Shown piece after piece: positions 39,701 through 49,672 of a DNA stretch of 64,000 bases. The notes under the pieces are model-generated. The model made no database searches, had not been told where the DNA came from, and saw nothing but the letters and a program-made list of their open reading frames with translations. The stretch is from Rhizomys pruinosus (taxonomy: Eukaryota > Chordata > Mammalia > Rodentia > Spalacidae). The stretch is from positions 482,334-546,333 of the forward strand of contig VZQC01006609.1 of assembly GCA_009823505.1 (NCBI GenBank), given 5' to 3'. Position numbers and translations under genes: made by a program. The number at the start of each line of letters is the position of its first letter. The first letter of the stretch is position 1.

Positions 39701-40696
39701 GTTGCGGAGGGAGGGAGGCAGAACGTGCCAGTCTGGACCAGTCTTTGGGCCTTCTTTGCCTTCTCCCACTCACCTGCCCAGCCCCTCAAATCCCCAGGCC
39801 GCAACTCCAGCTCTGCTCTGCCCCTCCTCCACACGCGGGGCCCCTCCACCCGCTCCATCGCTCTCTCCCTCCTCCCTTCCCTCTTAGCTTCTCCAATTTT
39901 CCTTCTGGGACTCAGTCTGAATTCCCTGCACACCCGAACCCCACCCGGGCTTCTGCCCCCTCCAGTGCTGTCAGCACTCAACTCTTAGGAATTGTTCCTA
40001 ACAATGAACCACGCAAGGACTATTGCGGGGTGGGAGGTCTGACTGTTACCAAGGGAGGCTTGTTTTCTGAATTGTGAGACAGCAACACACAAGAACGCCG
40101 TAGCTGTAATGAAATGGAATAATTTACAAGTTGTATGGAGGCAAGAAAAGGATCAAGGTGCAGGGTAGCACGTGCAGGTGCCGCCCTCTGAGTGGAAACA
40201 CACACTCACACATGCTCATGTATACATGGACTACAACTTAATGCATTACGAAGTTGTCATGGAGACGGAAGGAGATACCGCTTGTACCCTGTCTTTTGCT
40301 TGGAACCCTGTCTTTTGCTCAGTGAATGCTCAATCAACAGCTGCTGTTATCATTTGACATCTGATCTCGAAGTCCCCTCCCATTGTACCAGGATGTCTCT
40401 CTGGAAGGGACATCGGCATGGACAACACTTCAGAAGAGCACAGGTTACAAGAGATAGGGGACCAGCCTGGGTTTCAGGGGGAAGCCTTAGGCTGGTAGCA
40501 CCCCACTGGGGCTCTTGGTGCAGCTTTGATGGGTAGCCACTGCTCCAAGAGCCCCAGGAGGTAGACAGAAGAATACAGACCTTCAGAAAGGGAGAGAGCC
40601 CCGAGGAAAGGGAGCAAGCACCGTGAAAGCTGATTTCCCAGAGGGGTGACCCTGTCCTTATGTCGGACATGCCCACAGAGGCAGGCCACCACTTGA
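39701..40696. other. Unique sequence, no gene seen
   Basis: C/T-rich at 39720-39970, which opens several overlapping frames (to 151 codons) on both strands without recognisable domains. 40140-40700 is unremarkable. Confidence 0.45.
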
Positions 40697-41065
40697 TGTA
40701 TTTGTTACTTCTCTTGTGGCAGCCTGAGGGAGCAAAGTTTAATTTTGGCTCACAGTTCGAGGGTGCTGTCCATCAGGGCAGGGAAGGCATGGCGGCAGGA
40801 GCGTGAGGCAGCTGGTCACATGGCATCTACAGTCAGGATGCAGGGAGAGGTGGATGCTGGCGCTCACCTCGTTTTCTCTTTTCGATTTAGTCCAGGACCC
40901 CAGACTGTGGGATAGTGACATCTACATTAGGGTGGACATCTCCCTTCAGTTAATCCAATCTAGAAGCCCCATTCCCCACCCCCGACGCACACATGCCCAG
41001 AGGCTTGTCTCTTAGGTGAGTCTAGATCCTGTCAAGGTGACAGTCAGTTAACATCCCACTTGGTT
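40697..41065 (-). mobile_element. ERVL-type LTR, old
   Basis: 'TGTATTTGTTACTTCTCTTG', 'TTTTGGCTCACAGTTCGAGG', 'GAGGCAGCTGGTCACATGGC' and 'CCTGTCAAGGTGACAGTCAG'. Nearly full-length but diverged. Confidence 0.75.
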
Positions 41066-41129
41066 AGGCAGCTGAGCGGCATCTCTCCCGTATGGAAATG
41101 GAGCCGGTTTAACTAACACTGCTCTGCTC

Positions 41130-41245
41130 TGTGATTCTGGGTGCAAGCTTTGGAGGCCCCAAGAATTCCCCAGAGCTTATGGGAATGCAGGTTCTCAGGG
41201 CCCCAACTTACAGTCTGTGTGACAGGAGTAGGGCCCGGAAATCAG
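41130..41245 (+). mobile_element. MER5A-like DNA transposon remnant
   Basis: 'GAATTCCCCAGAGCTTATGG', 'GAATGCAGGTTCTCAGGGCC' and 'CCCGGAAATCAGTATTTG' follow the MER5A (hAT-Charlie) order. Confidence 0.6.
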
Positions 41246-41599
41246 TATTTGTAAGAAGCAAAACAAAATGAAACTTCTAGGAGAACTGCAGTGTTGGAGG
41301 GAAACAGAGCAAGGTTGTTCACCTCATGTCTCCCACTGAATACGATGCGGGAAACCCAGGCAGAGAGTGCGGAGCAGCCCGCAAAAGACTCAGAAAAGGG
41401 AAAAGAAGCAGAGGGACTGAAGGGGAAGACCACTCAACAGAAGGCTTAAACGAGACCCAAGTTCTCATAACACAGGAGTAAAAACACTAAAGGTACAATC
41501 AATCCACACTTAGTCAACAGACGAAGAGTCAGAGAACTTGCAACACACAGGGGGTTAACATCAAGGTGGTGCAGGTCTTAGAGTCATCCAGTGGAGGCT
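41246..41599. other. Unique sequence, no gene seen
   Basis: A-rich on the given strand. Parts could be degraded L1, but I cannot support this. Confidence 0.4.
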
Positions 41600-42195
41600 T
41601 TTAGAAGCGACTACTGGGGGAGATATCCCAAGATCTCCTGAAGCACAGCTCTCTTCACAATAGCAAGGAGCTGGAACCAACCCAAATGCCCCTCAACTGA
41701 TGAGTGGATAGAGAAAATGTGGTACATCTACACAATGGAGTTCTATGCAGTCATAAAGAAAGACGACATCATGAGCTTTGCAGGAAAACGGCTGGAGCTA
41801 GAGGACACCATGCTGAGTGAATCTAACACAGTCCCGAAAAAACAAACGACAAATGGTATCCCTCATCTGTGGATTGCAGGTGCCAATTACCTAGTTGTAA
41901 GTATTTTCTGTGATGGCCCCTGGCTTTTGTCCAAGCAGTTGGAGTGATGCATATTTGAAACAACAACAAACAAACAACAACAACACAGAAAAGACTGCAT
42001 CAAAGAACTGACTGAAACAGTGAACTTCTGCTCAAAACAGTCAAGTTCTACATGGGCAATTTGAGAAAGACTGAGAAAGAGATGAAAAGCATGTTTGGCA
42101 GAATACATGAGCTCTGCTGGGGTGGGGGGATAGGGTGGGGGACACGGGTCTAGATTTGATAATCTTGTACAAAACATATATTAAAAAATAAATAA
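41600..42195 (+). mobile_element. L1 3' end (ORF2 C-terminus and 3' UTR)
   Basis: The open frame 41717-41947 includes WYIYTMEFYAVIKKDD and SFAGKRLELEDTMLSE, the ORF2 C-terminal signature. A 3' UTR with (CAA)n at 41960-41984 and G-rich 'GGGTGGGGGGATAGGGTGGG' (42120-42139) precedes an A-rich tail ('ATTAAAAAATAAATAAAAAG'). 5'-truncated. It belongs to a rodent L1 younger than the L1M pieces here. Confidence 0.9.
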
Positions 42196-42210
42196 AAAGA
42201 AGCAACTACT

Positions 42211-42424
42211 GGGGCTGGAGAGATGGCTCAGCAGTTAAGAGCACCGACTGCTCTTACAGAGGACCTGGGTTCAATTCCCAGAACCAGCATGGCGGCTAAG
42301 AACTGTCTTTAACTCCAGTTCCAGGGAATCCACGCCCTCTTCTGACCTCCACGGCATTGCAGAACATGGGTGCACCAACCTATATGCAGACAGTACACTC
42401 ATATACATAAAAAAAAAATAAATC
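42211..42424 (+). mobile_element. B2 SINE, short subfamily, in the L1 tail
   Basis: AAAAAGAAGCAACTACT flanks it at 42194-42210 and 42425-42441. GGCTCAGCAG head and single CCAGTT segment ('TTTAACTCCAGTTCCAGGG'). Confidence 0.96.
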
Positions 42425-42477
42425 AAAAAGAAGCAACTACTATACATATGCTCAGGCATTCTTTAAAAAATATTTTA

Positions 42478-42727
42478 GGGGCTGGAGAGATGGCCTAGCG
42501 ATTAAGAGCGCCGACCGCTCTTGCAGAGGACCCGGGTTCGATCCCCAGCACCCACATGGCGGCCGAGAACCGTCTGAAACTCCAATTTCAGGAGAACTCC
42601 AGTTCCAGGGGAATCTGACACCCTCTTCTGACCTCCGCAGCATTGCACGACACGGGTGCACAAACTTGCATGCAGACAGTACATTCATACACATACAGAA
42701 ATAAATAAAAAATTAATAAAAAATTAA
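42478..42727 (+). mobile_element. B2 SINE, young long subfamily (GAAACTCC type)
   Basis: Target duplication AAAAAATATTTTA at 42465-42477 and 42728-42740. Full-length with GGCCTAGCGATTAAGAGCGC and tail 'CATACAGAAATAAATAAA'. Confidence 0.97.
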
Positions 42728-42744
42728 AAAAAATATTTTAAATG

Positions 42745-42938
42745 TATCTAGTTATTGTGTGTGTGCATGATATGTATGTGTGTAGGTGTGTATGCCACAG
42801 TTCGTGTGTGGAGTTCAGACAACTACTTTGTGGAGCTGGTTCTTTCCTTCCATCTTTTCATGAACTCTATGGACTGAACTCACGTCTCCAGGCTTGTGCA
42901 GCAAGCACCTTAGCCCACTGAGCTATCTTGCCTGCCCA
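42745..42938 (-). mobile_element. B3 SINE, old
   Basis: GT-rich tail, 'GTGTGGAGTTCAGACAACTA', 'GACTGAACTCACGTCTCCAG' and 'CACTGAGCTATCTTGCCTGC'. Confidence 0.75.
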
Positions 42939-43169
42939 TGCTCAGACATTCTTGACATACATGGAATAATTAGTCTCAACAAAACAGCAGGCTTTTAGGC
43001 TGGTGTTGTTGATGTCTGGGGGGGGGTTAATGAATAAGATATTTCTTGGCATCTCTGGTCTCTACCCACTAAGTGCCCGTAACTACTCACCTAAGGAGCC
43101 AGGTGCCCCCAAGAGTGTGCCAAACATCACCCCATGTTTCCTAGGGGACAAAATTGTCCCTGGCTGACA
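42939..43169. other. Unique sequence, no gene seen
   Basis: Nothing recognised. G8 at 43019-43026. Confidence 0.4.
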
Positions 43170-43740
43170 GACATCAAAGTAGACTATAAAAAGAAAAACC
43201 AAATGTCAATGTTAGTAAAAATCAAAAGAGTTATATGATCTGAAGAGAAACCAGAGTATCAAATGTCAATTTTAGAACTGAAAAGCATAGTAACTAAAAT
43301 AAGAACTTGCTGAATGTTCTCAGTAAGAGACTAGAGACAACAGGAAAAGAAAAGTCAAAAAAACCTGAAGATACAGCAAAAGAAATGATGCAAATTGAAC
43401 AACGGAGAGGAAAAATGGATTGAAGAGATTGAAGAACATGAATAGATTTCCCAAGGACCATGGAATATTTGAGTTATCAGAGTTGCGGGAGGAGGAAAGG
43501 ACTGCTATGTTAAAGGTTATTCTGGAAAATGATACCTAAGAAATTCAGAGCTTGGTGAAAGCCATCAGCCTACAGCTCCAAAATACAGGCGAAGGCCCGT
43601 GTAGGGCTGTGAAAGCCAAACTCTATAAGTCAGGGAAGGAGGGTCTCAATGGGTCAGAAATCAAAGTTGTGAGGAGTTATAGAGGGAGACCCCGTCTCAA
43701 AACAAAAGAAAAGGAAGGGAGGGTGGAAATAAATTGAGAA
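43170..43740 (+). mobile_element. Ancient L1 fragment, ORF1 region (probable)
   Basis: A-rich text resembling old L1 ORF1: 'CTGAAAAGCATAGTAACTAA', 'AGAGACTAGAGACAACAGGA' and 'CAAATTGAACAACGGAGAGG'. A B1 edge ('GGGAGACCCCGTCTCAAAAC') lies at 43684-43703. Frames are broken. Confidence 0.5.
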
Positions 43741-43854
43741 AAAGTAACAGTTCCCGGGCAGAAGACCCCAGGGAGGGCCAGAGCCATTCTGAGGAGCATT
43801 GTCCCAGGATAGAAGGCTGATACATAGAGACGATCCTCTAGCGACATGGCCAGA

Positions 43855-44350
43855 CACTGGGATGGTTGGTCTGTCAACCTGATCAGATTTGGAACTGCAT
43901 GGAAGACACACTTCTAGGTGTGTCCTTGAGGGTGTTTCAAAAAATGGAACTGATGAGGGAAGAGCCAACCCTCAACAGCAACAGCAGCTTCCAACTGGCT
44001 GCCCAGATGTCAAGCAGTCATGAGAAAAGCGCCCTGCTTCTTCACTTTGTCTTTCTGAGCCAGTTCCTCTGTGTCTTCTGCTGCTGTCTTCTGACAACAT
44101 CAGACTCCAGCTTCCACCTTTCAGTCTAGACTCAGTACCAGGGACTCTCCAGACAGCCTCCAGGCCTTTGGCACAGAATTGGGACTCTGAGGCGTCTAGC
44201 CTTGTGAACTGATTGGCTACGCGTTCTCAACCTTTGCATCATGCATCTGACGGGACCACGGGGCCCCTATTGTGTAAGTTGATAAATCCTCCTTTACAGT
44301 ATGCATCTGGTCTACTGGTTCTGTTCCTCCAGAGAACCCTGCCTAGCACA
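43855..44350 (+). mobile_element. MLT2-like (ERVL) LTR, ancient
   Basis: 'GGTCTGTCAACCTGATCAGA', 'CTAGGTGTGTCCTTGAGGGT', 'GTTTCAAAAAATGGAAC' and, at the end, 'TGGTTCTGTTCCTCCAGAGA' with ACCCTGCCTAGCACA follow the MLT2-type LTR order. It lies between two L1 segments. Confidence 0.65.
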
Positions 44351-44359
44351 GAAACAGAA

Positions 44360-44600
44360 GGATCATTTATTATAGCGCCCCAAAATGAAATATTTGGATG
44401 AAAACTAACAAAGCAGGGCATGTACTTAACTACAAAGAAAAAGATTAATGTTAAAGAAAGCCCAATAAGACGTTATATTTTAAACGTAATATCCAACAGT
44501 ATTTATGTTAGAAGACTCAAAATAGTAGATAGCAATCTCTACCAACTAATCAATAGAGTGTAGCTCCCATCAAAGCGCCCACCACTTTTATGCAGAGACA
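44360..44600 (+). mobile_element. Ancient L1 ORF2 fragment
   Basis: 'CCAAAATGAAATATTTGGAT' and 'ATAGCAATCTCTACCAACTA' with 'ATCAATAGAGTG' and 'CTCCCATCAAAGCGCCCACC' match the ORF2 stretch after the RT domain. Confidence 0.7.
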
Positions 44601-44603
44601 AAC

Positions 44604-45415
44604 TGTCCTAGCTGTTTCCTATCACTGTGATGAAATACCCCAACTAAAGCAACTGTTCAATCGCTGTGACAAAACACTCCTACCAGTACCAGCTTGAGGA
44701 GGAACAGGTTTATTCTGCTCACAGCTCCTGGGTCACAGTTCATCACTGAGGGAGCCCAAAATGGGAACTCAGGGCAGGAACCTGGAGGCAGTAGATGAAG
44801 CACAGGCCATGGAGGAATGCTGCTTACTGGCTTGCTCCCCTGGTCCATGCCCAGCCTGCTTTCTTATATAATACAGAACATCCTGCCCAGAGGTGGCACT
44901 ACCCACAGCAGGCTGGACCCTCCATCACTCAACATTCAAGAAAATACTATATAGACATGGCCACAGGCCAGTCCAATGGAGGCAATTCTCCAACTGAGGC
45001 TCCCTCAACCCAAGTATGTTGAGTTGGCCCTAACGCTATCCAGCACAGCAACTTTAAGGAGAAAGGTTTATTCAGCTGGAATTCCAAGTTACAGTTCATC
45101 ATCGAGGGGCAAGTCAAGGCGAGAACTTAAAGCAGCTCGTGGCATCACGTGCACAGTCCAGAGCAGAGGGAGGTGAATGCGTGCTTAGCGCACAGCTAGA
45201 TTTCTTTACTCTTACAGAATTCAGAACCCAAACCTAAGGAACGGTGCTATCTGAGAGGGGTGGGTCTTCCCGCCTCGCCTTGATTAGCACAATCAAGACA
45301 CTCCCCTCTCCAGACACGTCCGCAGGCCTGCCTTGTCTACACAATTCCTCACTGAGACTCTCTTCCCAGATGAATCTAAGTTGTGTCAAGTTGACAATTA
45401 AAACTCACTATTGCA
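44604..45415 (-). mobile_element. ERVL-type LTR, interrupted by a younger solo LTR
   Basis: The reverse LTR starts 'TGTCCTAGCTGTTTCCTATC' and runs to 44653. It resumes at 45053 with 'TTTAAGGAGAAAGGTTTATT' and ends near 'GTGTCAAGTTGACAATTA'. The removed segment leaves a continuous older LTR. The right boundary is approximate. Confidence 0.75.
44654..45047 (-). mobile_element. Solo LTR, same family as the 28.3-kb element
   Basis: From TGTTCAATCGCTGTGAC to CTATCCAGCACA, with a perfect 5-bp duplication GCAAC at 44649-44653 and 45048-45052. It retains the region deleted in the 34.6-kb copy, but is more diverged than the 28.3-kb LTRs. Confidence 0.93.
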
Positions 45416-45452
45416 TAAGCTGATTCAAAATTTATAATTTATGTGTTTAGTA

Positions 45453-45453
45453 T

Positions 45454-45495
<42 letters not shown>

Positions 45496-45645
45496 GCGTG
45501 CATACCACAGCATATGTGTGGAGGTCAGAGCACAGCTAGAGTCAGTTATCTCCTTTCCATCTTTATGTGGGTTCTAGATACTTGGACTCGTTTGCTCAGG
45601 CTGGTACAACATTCTCTTACCTGCTCTGCCATCTTTCCACCTGAC
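45453..45645 (-). mobile_element. B3 SINE with (GT)n tail
   Basis: (GT)n at 45456-45492, 'TGTGTGGAGGTCAGAGCACA', 'TATGTGGGTTCTAGATACTT' and 'CTGCCATCTTTCCACCTGAC'. Confidence 0.8.
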
Positions 45646-45834
45646 ACAGGCTGATTTTAAATTGTACACAGCACAGCAATGGAATGAAGGAAAAGAAGAA
45701 TGGAGCTATGGAAGGAGCATTGCTTGGTTTTAAGTCTTGCTCTAAAGCTGGGGTAATGAGATGACATAATGCTGACAGATGGCACAAGGCACAGCCATGG
45801 GACAGAAGAAAACACTACGAATGGACTCACATGG

Positions 45835-45940
45835 GGATTTGGTGTGGCACAGTAGCAGAGCACTTGCCCAGCATGTGAGAGGCTCTGGGCTCAATCCCAG
45901 CACCACCAAAAAGAAAAATATAAAAGGAAGAAAGAAAAGA
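45835..45940 (+). mobile_element. ID-like SINE
   Basis: 'GGTGTGGCACAGTAGCAGAG', 'CACTTGCCCAGCATGTGAGA', 'GGCTCTGGGCTCAATCCCAG' and then an A-rich tail. tRNA-Ala-like layout with A and B boxes, without a B1 part. Confidence 0.75.
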
Positions 45941-45971
45941 CATGCCTACAGAAATATAGCCAATAGATAGG

Positions 45972-46016
45972 TCTTCCTTCCTTCCTTCCTTCCTTCCTTC
46001 CTTCCTTCCTTCCTTC

Positions 46017-46103
<87 letters not shown>

Positions 46104-46105
46104 TC
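45972..46105. repeat. (TTCC)n/(TTTC)n polypyrimidine tract
   Basis: About 47 bp TTCC followed by about 87 bp TTTC, without a single purine on the given strand. Reverse frames read as lysine/glutamate repeats and are artefacts. Confidence 0.98.
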
Positions 46106-46449
46106 CAAAAGTAGTTGAGTAGAGAAGCACAGCATTTAAAGGAATGGCTTTGGGACGATGGTACACTTATAAGCAAAAGGTGAATCCCAGCCTCATAGCT
46201 CAGACAAATGGATGGCGATCTAACTACAAACATAATCCTCCAACATCTTTAAGGGAAAAAAATCATGAGATAGAATTCACTCAGCTTAATGCCTTTGAGA
46301 TTCATCCAAAGACACGAAGCCAAGAATATGGTTTAGAGAAAAAAACAAAGTATGAAAGTATCATCAAAAGAATAACACACATGCAGTTTGACACATTTGC
46401 CAAAGAACCTCTGTCCACAATATATAACATGTTCTAAAGATTCAATAGT

Positions 46450-46588
46450 AAAGCTGGCCTTGGCAATACATTTCTGTAATCCCAGCGTGTGGGGAGGCAG
46501 AGGCAGAAGGATCACTGTAAGTTTGAGGCCAGTCATGGCTGGGGCTACGTGGTAAGACCCTGTCTCAAAAAAAAAAAAAGAAAAAAAA
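46450..46588 (+). mobile_element. B1/B4-like SINE, 14-bp target duplication
   Basis: AAAGATTCAATAGT at 46436-46449 and 46589-46602. 'GGCCTTGGCAATACATTTCT', 'GTAATCCCAGCGTGTGGGGA', 'AAGACCCTGTCTC', A-tail. Confidence 0.92.
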
Positions 46589-46904
46589 AAAGATTCAATA
46601 GTTAGAGAACAAACAAGGAAAATAATATAGACACATGAATTAATAGACATATCCTTTCAAGAGGAGTAAAGGTGGCAGATAAAGGCGTGAAAGTACTCTC
46701 AATATCTTCAGTGTCTTGAGAAATGCAAATTAAAGCTACACGCTTGTCAGAGTGACTGACATAATAATAACAATTAAGCCAAACAAGGGACCACATTATG
46801 ACGGGGTGTGGAACAGTTGGAATCTCAAATGTTTCTGATGCTAATATAGAACACAGCAGCCACTCTGGGGGGCAAGTTTGGTATTTTGTTTATTTATCGT
46901 TTTG

Positions 46905-47057
46905 TTGTTGGTGTTTCTTTGTGAGACAGGGTCTCCCTATAGCCACGGCTGGCTTGGAACTCACTATGTAGATCAGGTTGGCCTCTAGCTCCCAGAGATC
47001 CACCTGTCTCTGTCTCCTGAGTGCTGGGATTAAAGGTGTGTGCCACCATGCCAGGCT
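46905..47057 (-). mobile_element. B1 SINE
   Basis: 'GTGAGACAGGGTCTCCCTAT', 'AGATCAGGTTGGCCTCTAGC' and 'ATTAAAGGTGTGTGCCACCA'. Full-length. Confidence 0.93.
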
Positions 47058-47236
47058 TTGTTTTGTTTTGATTTGTTTGTTTTGTTTTGAGTCAAGAGTC
47101 TCACTGTGTAATCCAAGCTGGCCTGGAACTCACTATGTAGACAAAGTTGGCCTGGAACTCACAGAGATCCTCTTACTACGCCCCCCCCCCCCAACACACA
47201 CACACTGGGAGTAAAGGCATGGACCACCATGACTTG
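47058..47236 (-). mobile_element. B1 SINE, older, tandem to the previous one
   Basis: 'AGAGTCTCACTGTGTAATCC', two 'GGCCTGGAACTCAC' boxes, a C14 run and (CA)n replacing part of the right end, then 'GTAAAGGCATGGACCACCAT'. Confidence 0.85.
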
Positions 47237-47799
47237 CTTATATTTTCTTATAAAACTAAACATACAGCTGCCATTTGCCCCAGCAATTCAACTCTTTGTC
47301 CTTTGCTCTAGAAAAATAAAAAACTGATATTCCCAGGGAAAAAAAAAAACTGTCTATAAATGTTAAAGGAAGCTCTCTATTCCATAATTGTCCTAAGTGG
47401 GAAGCCATCCAAGTAGACTTGAGTGAGTGAATGGATGAACAAATTGTGGTAGGTCCATATAGTGGAATGCTAGTCAGCAAGGAAAAGGAACAACTGATTC
47501 AAAGGTAGTGACTTGCATGGGTTTTAAAGGCATTATGTTGAGTGAAAGAAGGCAATATCAGAGGGACACACTGTGTGTGACTTCCCATGTAGGACATCCT
47601 GAAAAAGTTAAAATGATAGCGCTGGAGAACAGATCAGTGGTTACCATGGAGATGTCACCAGAAAGGGACAGCATGGGGAAGTTTGGAGTTTTATAGAACT
47701 CCAATTATGCTGGCATTATCACAAATCTCTATATATATGTTAAAATTCACAAAACATTATTTCACAATGTATATGTATATCAAATTACCAAGTTGTACA

Positions 47800-48330
47800 A
47801 CCTAAATATATGCATTTTTAAAACTGACAACTCTATTTCACAAAGGGAAAAAAAAAATCCACAGAACTGTGTACCAGTTTTACTGTCTGATAATTTAAAG
47901 GTAAATGAATATTAAAAGCCCCCCACTCCCGGGTTCCAGGCATAGTGTTTGATGGCTGCATTCTTGGATGCATTCTACCCTGAGTTTTTATGGATTCCAC
48001 CGCCTCACATTCAACTGTGATAGAAAATATTTGGAAAAATGAGCAGTGTGTTCATGCAGAACACGAACAGACTTTTTCCCTTCCAGACATTTCCTAAACA
48101 ACATAACACCTATTTTTGTGGCATTTACAGTGCATTTGGTATTAATTGCAAATAATCCACAAATGATTTAAAGTCTATAGGAGGAGGTGCCCGGAGTATA
48201 TGCAAATATTGTCTTTTATGGAAGGAACTTGAGTGGCTGGGGAATTTGGTCTCCTAGAGGTCCTGAAGTCAACCTCCTCAGGAAGTGATGACTGTTTTAA
48301 CCCGCTCACCTGTTGCTTAGCAACAAAGCC
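47800..48330. promoter_or_regulatory. Candidate conserved non-coding block
   Basis: AT-rich, repeat-free. Contains 'GGTATTAATTGCAAATAATC' (48138), a POU octamer-type ATGCAAAT (48200), 'TGATTTAAAG' and, at 48307-48324, an E-box CACCTG next to an RFX-type palindrome. Enhancer identity is inference. Confidence 0.35.
48312..48324 (+). promoter_or_regulatory. X-box (RFX-type) palindrome
   Basis: GTTGCTTAGCAAC has two perfect inverted half-sites (GTTGCT / AGCAAC) separated by one base. This is the known recognition layout of RFX dimers. Confidence 0.45.
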
Positions 48331-48477
48331 TAGGCCTTTCTACAATCATGTGAGGTGCTTCCAAATCAGAACAGAAGTTTCTTGAAATTAGGACTTTGGC
48401 CCCCTTCCCCCTGTGGGTCTGTGACCCTTCCCAGAATTCTCCTTTCATCTTGCCCTCTTCCTCCTCCTCTTTGTTTT

Positions 48478-48822
48478 CTTTCATTGTGCGTGTACTTGTG
48501 TGTTCATATGTGTACATGTGTGTGCACTAACTCCTGTGGGTGTGGGTTTACATGCGCGTGCGTGCATATGGAGGCAGAAGTTGACCCTGGATGTGGCCCT
48601 TCAGGTCCTGTCCACCTTATCTTATGAGACAGGGTTTCTCTGGCCCTGGAACGTACCAGTTAGGAGGGGCTGACGGTCCAGAGGTCCCTGGGAATCTGCC
48701 TGTCTTCATCTCTCTGACACTGGGAACCCAACTTTTTTTTTCTTATCTACTAGGGATCAGTCAGGTCCTTATGCTTGGATAGCAAGTACTTCACCAACTG
48801 AACCACCTCCTCAACTCTTCTT
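48478..48822 (-). mobile_element. Composite SINE, reverse, old
   Basis: TG-rich tail (48485-48565), 'GAGACAGGGTTTCTCTGGCC' and a tRNA-like head 'CAACTGAACCACCTCCTC'. Matches the composite copies at 15870 and 61130. Confidence 0.6.
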
Positions 48823-48984
48823 TTTTTCCTTTCTCCTTTTCCTTATGGGAGCCCTCCCCAAGACAGCAGTCATTCAGAAGCCCATCCTGGGTCCCAGACC
48901 TGGTCCCCTCCTAGAGTCTCCGTGACCTACAGAGACCCAAGAGGTGGGCAGTGGGCCTGAGACATGAGTGTCATGTGAGGTAAT

Positions 48985-49125
48985 AAGAGCCTTTAGATTT
49001 CTTACTTTATCATCGCAGAACAAAGACCAGGAAATGGAGGCTCAAAAAGGCCCACAGCTACGGTGCAAGTCTGTGCGAGGGCCAGGACTGGAAGCCAGCC
49101 CACGAGCCTGAGCCCTGGAGGGCTT
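48985..49125 (-). mobile_element. MIR SINE
   Basis: 'ACCAGGAAATGGAGGCTCAA', 'AAAGGCCCACAGCTACGGTG' and 'CCAGGACTGGAAGCCAGCCC' match the reverse MIR. Confidence 0.7.
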
Positions 49126-49188
49126 GTGCTTCCCATCGCAGGCTCCAGAGCTTCCCTTCATAGTGTCCTCTCTGTCACACAGGAGTCT

Positions 49189-49308
49189 TGTGGTGGTTTG
49201 AATGAAAATGTCCCCCATAGCCGGGCTTGGTGGCTCACGCCTTTAATCCTAGCACTTGGGAGGACAGCTGGGGCTACAGGGAGACCCTGTCTAGAAAAAG
49301 ACGCAAAA

Positions 49309-49341
<33 letters not shown>

Positions 49342-49672
49342 TGTCCCCCATAGGCTTCAAGTATTCAGATATTTTGTCCCCAGTTGGTGGCGCTGTTTTG
49401 GGACATCTTAGAAGGCGTGGCCATGCTGGAGAGAGTATGTCATTGGGGGTGGGCTTAGTGAGTTCAACAAGCCTTGCCAGTCAGCAGTTGCTCTCTCTCA
49501 GCTTCCAGCTTCCGGTGCTCCGGCTTTCTGCTCCAGCTCCTGCCACCATGCCTCCCGCCACAATGGACTCTAATTCCCGGGAATGTCAATCGTAAGCTCA
49601 AATAAACTCTTCCTTTTATAAGTTCCCTTGGTCATGGGGTTTTATCACAGCAACAGAAAAGTGACTAATACA
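49189..49672 (+). mobile_element. MaLR LTR interrupted by a B1
   Basis: Starts TGTGGTGGTTTGAATGAAAA. Has 'CCCAGTTGGTGGCGCTGTTT', 'GGGGGTGGGCTTAGTG', 'CTCAAATAAACTCTTCC' (polyA signal) and ends 'AAAAGTGACTAATACA'. Flanked by AGTCT/AGTCC at 49184-49188 and 49673-49677. A solo LTR of the rodent ERVL-MaLR group. Confidence 0.9.
49220..49336 (+). mobile_element. B1 SINE with internal deletion, 16-bp target duplication
   Basis: GAAAATGTCCCCCATA at 49204-49219 and 49337-49352. The B1 goes from 'TAGCACTTGGGAGGACAGCT' straight to the right end, so about 60 bp of the middle are absent. Confidence 0.97.

Larger units (their letters stand above)
46330..47790 (+). mobile_element. Ancient L1 (L1M-type) 3' part in three pieces
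   Basis: Pieces at about 46330-46449, 46603-46895 and 47245-47790 read on as one ORF2/3' UTR: 'GAGAAATGCAAATTAAAGCT', 'CAGCAGCCACTCTGG', 'TCTTATAAAACTAAACATAC', 'CCCCAGCAATTCAACTCTTT', 'GGAATGCTAGTCAGCAAGGA' and 'GAACAGATCAGTGGTTACCA'. Interrupted by the SINEs at 46450, 46905 and 47058. The left limit is uncertain. Confidence 0.8.

Noticed and set aside
39526..39981. 151-codon reverse open frame, Arg/Glu-rich
   Set aside because: It is produced by a C/T-rich stretch and runs into the AT-motif block, so composition explains it.
45827..46233. Three overlapping reverse frames rich in Lys/Glu
   Set aside because: They are translations of the (GAAA)n/(GGAA)n strand of the polypyrimidine tract.
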